From assembly GCA_024690425.1 (NCBI GenBank), contig JAILCT010000167.1:1-22820 (forward strand): a stretch of DNA of 22,820 bases. Reading direction: 5' to 3'. The stretch is from Lachnospiraceae bacterium (GTDB taxonomy: Bacteria; Bacillota_A; Clostridia; Lachnospirales; Lachnospiraceae). The number at the start of each line of letters is the position of its first letter. The first letter of the stretch is position 1. Under the pieces are notes generated by a model. The model searched no databases, was not told the DNA's origin, and was given only the letters and a program-made list of their open reading frames with translations. The position numbers and the translations under genes are program-made. Shown one piece after another: positions 1-6,300 of the stretch.

Positions 1-103
1 TGTGACCTGTGCCAGGTATGGGAATTCCGGCCCATGCTTAGCATTAGGCTGATAGTTACGGGATATATGAGATCCGTAACGCGTATTTACCAAGGAGGAA
101 GAT
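1..103 (+). promoter_or_regulatory. Structured 5' leader of rpsO
   Basis: The stretch before rpsO has several short self-complementary segments: 6-9 with 13-16, 18-22 with 31-35, the competing pair 34-37 with 41-44, and a 7-bp stem 55-61 with 74-80 just ahead of the ribosome site AAGGAGG (about 92-98). No clear promoter is visible, so the message probably starts upstream of the window. In many bacteria S15 binds its own mRNA leader and represses it. A multi-hairpin leader with competing pairs fits that, but I cannot show an S15 site from sequence alone. Confidence 0.35.
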
Positions 104-370
104 ATGATATCAAAAGAGAAGAAAACAGAGATCATTCAGAAGTATGCGGTTAAGGAAGGCGATACCGGTTCACCGGAGGTTCAGGTAGCAGTTCTTACCG
201 AGAGGATCAAGGAGCTTACAGAGCACCTTAAGGCTAATCCCGGTGACCATCATTCGGCACGCGGTATGTACAAGATGATTGGTCGCAGGCGCGGACTTCT
301 TGCTTACCTTAAGAAGAAGGACATTAACCGTTACCGTACACTTATTGAACAGCTTGGCTTGAGAAGATAA
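104..370 (+). CDS. rpsO: 30S ribosomal protein S15
   Basis: This is a primary 16S rRNA-binding protein of the 30S central domain, which contacts helix 22 and the nearby three-way junction and helps form a bridge to the 50S subunit. The 88-residue product has the usual length. It shows the family features in order: [15 protein letters not shown] (residues 21-35), the HHS segment at 49-51, and the basic [13 protein letters not shown] stretch at 61-73. A strong AAGGAGG ribosome site lies about 5 bases before the ATG. It is followed by a terminator-like hairpin and then pnp, the standard bacterial rpsO-pnp order. Lysine codons are mostly AAG, typical of this chromosome and unlike the genes at the far right end. 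Confidence 0.98.
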   Translation: MISKEKKTEIIQKYAVKEGDTGSPEVQVAVLTERIKELTEHLKANPGDHHSARGMYKMIGRRRGLLAYLKKKDINRYRTLIEQLGLRR

Positions 371-382
371 TATTCACAGGCT

Positions 383-434
383 TAATAAACAAACGCAGTA
401 ACGCATGTAAATGTGCCGCTGCGTTTGTTTGTTA
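383..434 (+). terminator. Rho-independent terminator after rpsO
   Basis: Bases 387-398 pair perfectly with 419-430 (12 bp). The stem can extend through one T-G wobble and three more pairs to 383/434, with a 20-nt loop. The 3' arm is itself T-rich (TTTGTTTGTTAT). It sits 13 bases after the rpsO stop. It probably ends or attenuates the rpsO message and separates it from the pnp leader. In E. coli an equivalent terminator and processing region lies between these genes. Confidence 0.75.
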
Positions 435-438
435 TCAT
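430..438 (+). promoter_or_regulatory. Extended -10 promoter candidate for the 445-654 RNA / pnp
   Basis: TGT-TATCAT matches the extended -10 pattern TGn-TATAAT with one mismatch. No good -35 box is visible, which is usual for extended -10 promoters. The predicted start falls around 444-446, exactly where the 5' strand of the outermost helix of the structured RNA begins (445). That coincidence supports a transcript starting there, but the promoter is only inferred. Confidence 0.45.
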
Positions 439-444
439 AAGAGC

Positions 445-654
445 TTAAGACGGAAGCATACCGAGACCACTTAACTGCTCATGCTCCTTTAGGAGTATGA
501 GAGCCCGCCGGACAAAGTCATAAGGAATCCACCGCAAGCGGTACCCCCTTATGACGAAATTAGAGGCATCAAAAAATCCGGCAGGATTTTTACCTTGTAT
601 TGTAGAGGGATTCGTGGGTAGTTAAGTAGTTTCGGAATAAACCTTCCGTCTTGA
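445..654 (+). ncRNA. Large structured RNA of unrecognised class (pnp leader or independent ncRNA)
   Basis: About 210 nt whose two ends pair. The outer helix is 445-456 with 643-654 (12 bp, one wobble). After an internal loop comes a second helix, 461-476 with 620-635 (16 positions, one C-A mismatch and one G-T wobble). Inside are a 10-bp hairpin 478-487/492-501 with a TTTA loop, and a 9-bp stem 517-525/547-555 capped by ACCG-CAAG-CGGT (531-542). A 6-bp helix 507-512/577-582 competes, or forms a pseudoknot, with the perfect 8-bp hairpin 572-579/584-591. No open reading frame explains it. The outer helix ends 18 bases before the pnp ribosome site. It could be a cis-regulatory pnp leader, a trans-acting RNA, or a solitary element-derived RNA. 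It does not show the RNase P, tmRNA, SRP, T-box or common riboswitch signatures I know. A HEARO/omega-RNA-like identity came to mind but is unproven. Confidence 0.7.
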
Positions 655-686
655 AATATTTATCCATTTTAAGGAAGGAGAAAAAT

Positions 687-2771
687 ATGTACAAGAGTTA
701 CTCTATGGAGATCGGCGGACGTACCCTTACAGTTGATGTGGGACGTGTTGCCAAGCAGGCTAACGGCGCAGCCCTTATGCATTATGGTGATACCACTGTT
801 CTGTGTACGGCAACAGCATCCGAGAAGCCCCGTGAAGGAATTGATTTCTTCCCTCTTTCAGTTGAGTTTGAGGAGAAGATGTATTCAGTAGGTAAGATTC
901 CCGGAGGATTTAACAAGAGAGAAGGCAAGGCGAGCGAGAATGCAATCCTTACAGCACGTGTTATCGACCGCCCCATGCGTCCTCTTTTCCCGAAGGATTA
1001 CAGAAATGACTGTACTCTTAACAACCTTGTTCTTTCGGTTGATCCCGAGTGCCGTCCCGAGCTTGTTGCAATGCTCGGTTCAGCTATAGCAACTTCGATT
1101 TCTGATATACCTTTCTGCGGCCCTTGCGCTACGACCCAGGTGGGAATGATCGATGGTCAGTTCATCATAAACCCCAGCCAGGAGCAGTGGAAGACCGGTG
1201 ACCTCAACCTTACGGTTGCATCAACTGCCGAGAAGGTCATCATGATCGAGGCAGGTGCCAACGAGATCCCCGAAGCCAAGATGATCGAAGCCATCTACAT
1301 GGCTCACGAGGAAAATCAGAAGATCATCGAGTTCATCAACAAGATGGTCGCTGAGGTTGGTAAGCCCAAGCATGAGTACGAGTCATGCGCAATCCCCGAG
1401 GAGATGTTCGCCAAGATGAAGGAGATCGTTACTCCCGAGGAGATGGAAGGTGCTGTATTTACAGACGAGAAGCAGGTTCGTGAAGAGAACATCAGGAACA
1501 TCACAGCCCGCCTTGAGGAAGCATTCGCTGACAATGAGGACTGGCTTGCAATACTTGGAGAAGCAGTATACCAGTATGAGAAGAAGACGGTTCGTAAGAT
1601 GATCCTTAAGGATCACAAGCGTCCCGACGGTCGTGAGATCACACAGATACGTCCTCTTGCAGCTGAGGTTGATCTTATTCCCCGTGTTCACGGCTCTGCA
1701 ATGTTCACCCGTGGACAGACACAGATCTGCGATATCTGTACACTTGCTCCCCTTTCGGAGATGCAGAAGATCGACGGTCTTGATTCTAACGAAGTAAACA
1801 AGCGCTACATGCATCATTATAACTTCCCGAGCTACTCTGTAGGCGAGACCAAGCCTTCAAGGGGACCGGGACGTCGTGAGATCGGTCACGGTGCACTGGC
1901 TGAGAGGGCTCTTATTCCCGTACTTCCTTCGGAAGAGGAATTCCCTTACGCTATCCGCTGCGTATCCGAGACATTCGAATCAAACGGTTCAACATCAATG
2001 GCTTCGACCTGTGCTTCATGTATGTCACTTATGGCAGCAGGCGTTCCCATCAAGAAGATGGTAGCAGGTATAAGCTGCGGTCTGGTAACAGGCGATACAG
2101 ATGATGATTTTGTACTTCTTACTGATATCCAGGGTCTTGAGGACTTCTTCGGTGATATGGACTTCAAGGTTACAGGTACTACAGAAGGTATCACGGCCAT
2201 TCAGATGGATATCAAGATCCATGGTCTTACAAGGCCTATCGTTGAGGGTGCTATCGCTAGGTGCCGTGAGGCAAGGCTCTTTATCATGGACAACTGCATG
2301 AAGCCTGCTATCGCAGAGCCCAGGAATACAGTTAACGAGTACGCTCCCAAGATTGTACAGATCAAGATCGATCCCGAGAAGATCGGTGATGTTGTTGGCC
2401 AGAGAGGCAAGACGATCAACGCTATCATCGATGAGTGCGGCGTTAAGATCGATATCACTGATGACGGTGCTGTATCCGTATGCGGAACCGAGAAGGCCGG
2501 CATGGATAAGGCTATCGAATATATCAACATGATCGTTTCCGAGTTCGAGGAAGGCAAGATGTATACGGGTAAAGTCGTAAGCATTAAGGAGTTCGGTGCC
2601 TTCATCGAGTTCGCTCCCGGCAAGGAAGGTATGGTTCATATCTCTAAGATTGCCAAGGAGAGGATCAACCGTGTTGAAGATGTGCTTACGCTTGGTGATG
2701 TTGTTAAGTGTAAGTGCATGGGCAAGGATAAGATGGGAAGGATAAGCTTCTCTATCAAGGACGCTCAGTAA
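687..2771 (+). CDS. pnp: Polyribonucleotide nucleotidyltransferase (PNPase)
   Basis: This phosphorolytic 3'-5' exoribonuclease releases nucleoside diphosphates in mRNA decay and can add tails in reverse; it acts as a cytosolic trimer. The 694-residue length is normal. Domains in order are a first RNase PH fold, an alpha-helical linker, a second RNase PH fold starting near RPDGR (312-316), a KH domain with GQRG at 571-574, and an S1 domain from about 625. Phosphate-site ESNGSTSMAS and catalytic D486, D492 and K494 are present. The ATG at 687 is chosen because AAGGAAGGAG lies just upstream and MYKSYSMEIGG matches family N-termini; an in-frame TTG at 651 would only add residues from the leader. 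In E. coli pnp is autoregulated through its structured leader, which makes the structured region upstream here relevant. Confidence 0.97.
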   Translation: MYKSYSMEIGGRTLTVDVGRVAKQANGAALMHYGDTTVLCTATASEKPREGIDFFPLSVEFEEKMYSVGKIPGGFNKREGKASENAILTARVIDRPMRPLFPKDYRNDCTLNNLVLSVDPECRPELVAMLGSAIATSISDIPFCGPCATTQVGMIDGQFIINPSQEQWKTGDLNLTVASTAEKVIMIEAGANEIPEAKMIEAIYMAHEENQKIIEFINKMVAEVGKPKHEYESCAIPEEMFAKMKEIVTPEEMEGAVFTDEKQVREENIRNITARLEEAFADNEDWLAILGEAVYQYEKKTVRKMILKDHKRPDGREITQIRPLAAEVDLIPRVHGSAMFTRGQTQICDICTLAPLSEMQKIDGLDSNEVNKRYMHHYNFPSYSVGETKPSRGPGRREIGHGALAERALIPVLPSEEEFPYAIRCVSETFESNGSTSMASTCASCMSLMAAGVPIKKMVAGISCGLVTGDTDDDFVLLTDIQGLEDFFGDMDFKVTGTTEGITAIQMDIKIHGLTRPIVEGAIARCREARLFIMDNCMKPAIAEPRNTVNEYAPKIVQIKIDPEKIGDVVGQRGKTINAIIDECGVKIDITDDGAVSVCGTEKAGMDKAIEYINMIVSEFEEGKMYTGKVVSIKEFGAFIEFAPGKEGMVHISKIAKERINRVEDVLTLGDVVKCKCMGKDKMGRISFSIKDAQ

Positions 2772-2809
2772 ATAAGGACAATTTAAATAAACACGTGATG
2801 ACACGTGAA

Positions 2810-2931
2810 TGAGGACACGGGGACGGTTCTACTGTCTTCATCCATCGTTATATCAGCACTTAGCCTGATAACTGATCTGGATGAAGACAGTAGAACCGTC
2901 CCCGTGTCCTCAGAACCGTCCCCGTGTCCTC
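2810..2931. repeat. REP-like palindrome: perfect 34-bp inverted repeat plus a tandem half copy
   Basis: Bases 2810-2843 are the exact reverse complement of 2879-2912, separated by a 35-nt spacer that itself has a 6-bp pair (2851-2856 with 2865-2870). Immediately after, the 20-bp end sequence is repeated once more (2892-2911 and 2912-2931, both AGAACCGTCCCCGTGTCCTC). From memory, GAACCGTCCCCGTGTC-type palindromes are dispersed in many Firmicutes and other bacteria and resemble REP elements mobilised by Y1/REP-associated tyrosine transposases. No such transposase is in this window. Lying 38 bases after pnp, the hairpin could also protect or end the pnp message. A short near-repeat ACACGTGA (2791 and 2801) sits just before it. 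Confidence 0.85.
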
Positions 2932-3048
2932 ACCCTGTCCTTACTTTAAATTTTCAGACAATTCAATTTAAAATAACACCCATATCATACAAATCCAAAA
3001 AAAAAGTACTTGACAAATGAAACCCCCATAATAACAGTATTCACAAAG

Positions 3049-3213
3049 TTATCAACAGGATAAACAAACATTAAAGCATGAGTTAACCATGCAGGCAATT
3101 ATGTAAATCAACCCCCAAAACCCTTTAAAATTCGGCATTTTGGCTTGTGTTTAAAATGTGGATAACGATAGAAACAAATGTTTCGATTTTGAAAACATAC
3201 CTTATGTGGATAA
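3049..3213. promoter_or_regulatory. Cluster of three DnaA-box sequences
   Basis: TGTGGATAA occurs at 3157-3165 and 3205-3213. Each is a perfect minus-strand copy of the DnaA box TTATCCACA, 48 bp apart start to start. TTATCAACA at 3049-3057 is a one-mismatch copy on the plus strand. They lie in AT-rich, gene-free DNA. In B. subtilis, DnaA-box clusters away from the origin bind DnaA and modulate initiation or local transcription. A similar titration or regulatory role is an inference here. There is no dnaA or dnaN nearby, so a chromosomal origin is unlikely. Confidence 0.5.
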
Positions 3214-3243
3214 GTCTGTAAATATAATATCGACGCGTGTTAT

Positions 3244-3320
3244 TTGCACACAAAAAGTTAAATAGTCAGATAATAAAAACAGACACCCCTGTATGTGACT
3301 AAAGAGGGACGCCCCGGGCT
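3244..3320 (+). promoter_or_regulatory. Upstream promoter/leader unit (copy 1) before deoB
   Basis: Candidate -35 TTGCAC (3244-3249), 19-bp spacer, -10 GATAAT (3269-3274). This is followed by AAAAACAGACACCCCTGT (3275-3292) and, about 20 bases on, ACGCCCCGGG (3309-3318). The same arrangement recurs about 110 bp downstream. The hexamers are imperfect and the spacer is long, so promoter activity is uncertain; the repeat relationship is the stronger observation. Confidence 0.4.
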
Positions 3321-3355
3321 TACCGCAGCATGTATTTAAGAGGAAAAATGCCTTT

Positions 3356-3447
3356 TTGACACGGGATAGTAATAAGACATATAGAAAAAAAGACACCCAT
3401 GTGGTATCATATATTGTCATTCAAAAACGCCCCGGGATCATAGGGGC
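3356..3447 (+). promoter_or_regulatory. deoB-proximal promoter/leader unit (copy 2)
   Basis: A perfect -35 TTGACA (3356-3361), 18-bp spacer and -10-like TATAGA (3380-3385) precede AAAAAAAGACACCCATGT, then ACGCCCCGGG (3427-3436). These echo copy 1. GCCCC (3429-3433) can pair with GGGGC (3443-3447) to form a short hairpin about 30 bases before the deoB ribosome site. This is the most likely deoB promoter. The conserved post-start motif could be an operator or leader element of unknown specificity. Confidence 0.5.
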
Positions 3448-3486
3448 AGTATTTAGCTGACAAGAGCATTAAAAATGGAGGTAAAC

Positions 3487-4650
3487 ATGGCAAAACGGGT
3501 GATTCTTATTGTGATGGACAGCTTCGGGATAGGCAAGGCAAAGGATGCAGACAAGTTCGGTGATGCGGGAACGGATACGATGAAGTCCTGCTACGGAAGC
3601 AGTAAGTTCAAGGCTGATAATCTGCGGAAGCTTGGCATATTCAACATAGATGAGATCGATTACGATGAGGGATGTGAAAAGCCCATCGGTGCCTACGCCA
3701 GGATGAGGGAAGCTTCAGCCGGGAAGGATACGACGATAGGCCACTGGGAGATAGCCGGCCTTATATCAAATGAGCCGCTGCCCACGTTCCCTGATGGATT
3801 CCCGCAGGAAGTGATTGATGAGGTTAAGAAGAATACCGGACGGGGTGTCCTGTGCAACAAGCCCTATTCGGGGACCAAAGTCATAAACGACTACGGTGAT
3901 GAGCATGTGAAGACGGGCGACCTCATAATCTATACCTCGGCTGATTCGGTATTCCAGATAGCTGCCCATGAGGACGTGGTACCCCTTGAGGAGCTGTATG
4001 AGATATGCAGGACCTGCCGAAGGGGACTTAAGGGTAAATACGGTGTAGGCAGAGTCATAGCCCGCCCGTTTATAGGGACAAGCGGTAACTACACAAGGAC
4101 CAGCAACAGGCATGACTTTTCTCTCTTACCTCCCGATAAGACAATGCTTGACCATATAAAGGAAGCCGGCAAGGATGTTATTGCAATAGGCAAGATATTC
4201 GATATCTTCGCAGGCGCGGGGATTACGGACCATACATACACGACCGGTAATCCCGACGGAATCGAGAAAACGATAGAATACATGGATAAGGACTGGGAAG
4301 GCCTCATGTTCGTCAACCTGGTGGATTACGATATGCTCTACGGACACAGGAGGGATATTGACGGATACGCACAGGCGGTTGCTTATTTCGATGATAAGCT
4401 TCCTGAGATCTTCGCTAAGATGAGGGATGACGATGTCCTCATGATAACGGCTGACCACGGCTGTGATCCGGCCTACACGAAGACTACGGATCATACCCGT
4501 GAATGTGTTCCCTTCCTTATGTACGGGAAGAATGTTGTGCCGGGTAACCTCGGTACCCATGATACCTTTGCGGATATCGCGGCCACTGTGCTTGACTATC
4601 TTGAAATTCAAGGGAGAAATGCGGGCAAATCTTTGCTAAAATCTTGCTGA
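3487..4650 (+). CDS. deoB: Phosphopentomutase
   Basis: Interconverts ribose-1-phosphate and ribose-5-phosphate (and the deoxy forms) in nucleoside salvage; Mn-dependent, cytosolic, alkaline-phosphatase superfamily. The 387-residue product is normal length. Visible features are metal ligand D11 in VMDSFGIG, the phosphorylated threonine as T82 in GKDTTIGHWE (equivalent to T85 of the B. cereus enzyme), TSADSVFQIAAHEDVVPL, RPFIG, LVDYDMLYGHRRD, and the metal motifs ADHGCDP (D323, H324) and TDHTRE (H336). The position two after the catalytic threonine is Ile where I expect Thr or Ser, a small oddity. ATG 3487 is chosen because GGAGGT (3477-3482) precedes it; an ATG at 3475 overlaps that ribosome site. 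No other nucleoside-catabolism gene is adjacent. Confidence 0.95.
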   Translation: MAKRVILIVMDSFGIGKAKDADKFGDAGTDTMKSCYGSSKFKADNLRKLGIFNIDEIDYDEGCEKPIGAYARMREASAGKDTTIGHWEIAGLISNEPLPTFPDGFPQEVIDEVKKNTGRGVLCNKPYSGTKVINDYGDEHVKTGDLIIYTSADSVFQIAAHEDVVPLEELYEICRTCRRGLKGKYGVGRVIARPFIGTSGNYTRTSNRHDFSLLPPDKTMLDHIKEAGKDVIAIGKIFDIFAGAGITDHTYTTGNPDGIEKTIEYMDKDWEGLMFVNLVDYDMLYGHRRDIDGYAQAVAYFDDKLPEIFAKMRDDDVLMITADHGCDPAYTKTTDHTRECVPFLMYGKNVVPGNLGTHDTFADIAATVLDYLEIQGRNAGKSLLKSC

Positions 4651-4710
4651 CACGAACGTATGTGAATAGATATTCAATAATCAATAATAAAGAAAAGTCA
4701 GGAAACAAAC

Positions 4711-6300
4711 ATGTACGAAAAAGAGATCAACAAGCGACGTACGTTCGCAATAATATCACACCCGGATGCGGGTAAGACAACACTTACTGAGAAGTTCCTC
4801 CTATACGGAGGAGCCATCAACCTTGCAGGATCTGTAAAGGGTAAGGCAACTGCCAGGCATGCAGTGTCTGACTGGATGGAGATAGAGAAGGAGAGGGGTA
4901 TTTCCGTAACTTCCTCTGTTCTTCAGTTCGAATACGACGGCTTCTGCATAAACATCCTTGATACACCGGGCCACCAGGACTTCTCGGAGGATACCTACAG
5001 GACCCTGATGGCGGCCGATTCCGCGGTCATGGTCATTGATGCCAGCAAGGGTGTCGAGGCCCAGACCAGGAAGCTCTTCAAGGTATGTGCCATGAGGGGC
5101 ATCCCCATCTTCACCTTCATAAACAAGATGGACCGTGATGCCAACGATACCTTCGACCTTCTGGATGAGATCGAGAAGGAATTAGGCATGTCGACTTGTC
5201 CGGTCAATTGGCCAATCGGCTCAGGTAAGCGGTTTAAGGGGGTATATGACAGGAATAAGAAGGCAGTCATGACCTTCTCCGATACCCAGAAGGGAACCAG
5301 GGAAGGCCATACGGATGTCCTCCCCATTGATGAAGAAGATAAGCTCCGTGAATTCATAGGTGACGAAGCCTGTGACACCCTGCTCGAGGAGATAGAGCTT
5401 ATTGACGGAGCGGCAGCCGAGTTCGACCTTGAGAAGGTCCAGTCCGGTAAGCTCTCACCCGTATTCTTCGGATCGGCCCTTACCAACTTCGGTGTGGAGA
5501 TGTTCCTTAAGTATTTCCTTGAGATGACGACAACACCTCTTGCCAGGAAGGCGGATACAGGCATAATCAATCCCACCGAGCGTGAATTTTCCGCCTTTGT
5601 GTTCAAGATTCAGGCCAACATGAACAAGGCCCACCGCGACCGTATCGCCTTTATGCGCATATGCTCAGGCAAGTTCGATGCGGGCATGGAGGTTAAGCAC
5701 GTTCAGGGAGGCCGTACCATGAGGCTGTCCCAGCCACAGCAGATGATGGCCGATGAACGGCATATAGTAAGTGAAGCCTATGCGGGTGATATCATAGGTG
5801 TGTTCGATCCGGGCGTATTCTCGATCGGAGATACCATATGCATGCCTAATGAGACATTTATGTATGAGGGCATCCCGACATTCGCGCCCGAGCACTTTGC
5901 CAGGGTAAGGCAGATGGATACCATGAAACGTAAGCAGTTCGTCAAGGGCATCAACCAGATCGCCCAGGAGGGTGCCATTCAGATATTTCAGGAGATCGGC
6001 TCCGGTATGGAGGAGATCATAGTGGGTGTCGTTGGTGTCCTGCAGTTTGAAGTGCTTAAGTACCGCCTCGAGAATGAATACAACGTTGATATAAAGCTTG
6101 AGAACCTGCCCTATGAGCACATCCGGTGGATCGAGAACAAGGACGAGGTCGATGTCATGAAGCTGACGGGGACCTCGGACATGAAGAGGATCCAGGACCT
6201 TAAGGGCAATCCCCTCCTCCTCTTTGTCAACAGCTGGAGCGTGGGTATGGTCCTTGAGAGAAACGAAGGACTTAAGCTGACCGAGTTCGGAAGGAATTAA
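4711..6300 (+). CDS. prfC: Peptide chain release factor 3
   Basis: Translational GTPase that recycles RF1/RF2 from the ribosome after peptide release. The 529 residues equal the E. coli length. GTPase motifs are G1 SHPDAGKTT (16-24), switch I ERGISVTSS (61-69), G3 DTPGHQD (84-90) and G4 NKMD (138-141). The family-typical SDWMEIEKERGISVTSSVL context separates it from EF-G and tetracycline-protection proteins. The rest covers the beta-barrel and C-terminal RF3 domains. A 60-base AT-rich gap follows deoB, with only a weak AGGA ribosome site and no convincing promoter. Its stop overlaps the next start (TAATG), so the two are probably translationally coupled. Confidence 0.95.
   Translation: MYEKEINKRRTFAIISHPDAGKTTLTEKFLLYGGAINLAGSVKGKATARHAVSDWMEIEKERGISVTSSVLQFEYDGFCINILDTPGHQDFSEDTYRTLMAADSAVMVIDASKGVEAQTRKLFKVCAMRGIPIFTFINKMDRDANDTFDLLDEIEKELGMSTCPVNWPIGSGKRFKGVYDRNKKAVMTFSDTQKGTREGHTDVLPIDEEDKLREFIGDEACDTLLEEIELIDGAAAEFDLEKVQSGKLSPVFFGSALTNFGVEMFLKYFLEMTTTPLARKADTGIINPTEREFSAFVFKIQANMNKAHRDRIAFMRICSGKFDAGMEVKHVQGGRTMRLSQPQQMMADERHIVSEAYAGDIIGVFDPGVFSIGDTICMPNETFMYEGIPTFAPEHFARVRQMDTMKRKQFVKGINQIAQEGAIQIFQEIGSGMEEIIVGVVGVLQFEVLKYRLENEYNVDIKLENLPYEHIRWIENKDEVDVMKLTGTSDMKRIQDLKGNPLLLFVNSWSVGMVLERNEGLKLTEFGRN

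Larger units (their letters stand above)
2933..3474. other. AT-rich gene-free region between pnp and deoB
   Basis: No credible coding region on either strand: the short frames here have no ribosome site or recognisable product. The stretch is clearly more AT-rich than the flanking genes. It contains a perfect -35 hexamer TTGACA (3010-3015) without a good -10, an isolated TATAAT (3223-3228), a group of DnaA boxes, and two related promoter/leader units near deoB (listed separately). A small untranslated RNA is possible but not shown. Confidence 0.6.

Noticed and set aside
445..654. RNase P RNA, tmRNA, 6S RNA, SRP RNA, T-box or a common riboswitch
   Set aside because: None of their signature segments that I know is present, and the branched layout differs from the rod-like 6S and SRP forms. 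The HEARO idea is kept only as a test, because the base-paired 5' end does not fit a free guide segment well.
651..686. Extended pnp N-terminus from TTG 651
   Set aside because: It would translate the end of the structured RNA helix; the ATG at 687 has a strong ribosome site and a family-typical N-terminus.
2025..2804. Long minus-strand open frames within pnp (also 1383-1817 and 2201-2623)
   Set aside because: They lie opposite conserved pnp codons, lack ribosome sites and recognisable products, and reflect strong codon bias on the plus strand.
2805..3020. 71-codon plus-strand frame after pnp
   Set aside because: It is a translation of the inverted repeat and AT-rich tail; no ribosome site, low-complexity product.
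3049..3213. Chromosome replication origin
   Set aside because: DnaA boxes are few and no dnaA, dnaN or recF is nearby; a non-origin cluster is more likely.
3309..3320. Guanidine-II (mini-ykkC) type hairpin at GGGACGCCCC
   Set aside because: The loop does not match ACGR, the paired second hairpin is missing, and deoB is not a typical target.
3202..3420. 72-codon minus-strand frame in the deoB upstream region
   Set aside because: It covers the duplicated promoter motifs and DnaA box; no ribosome site or recognisable sequence.
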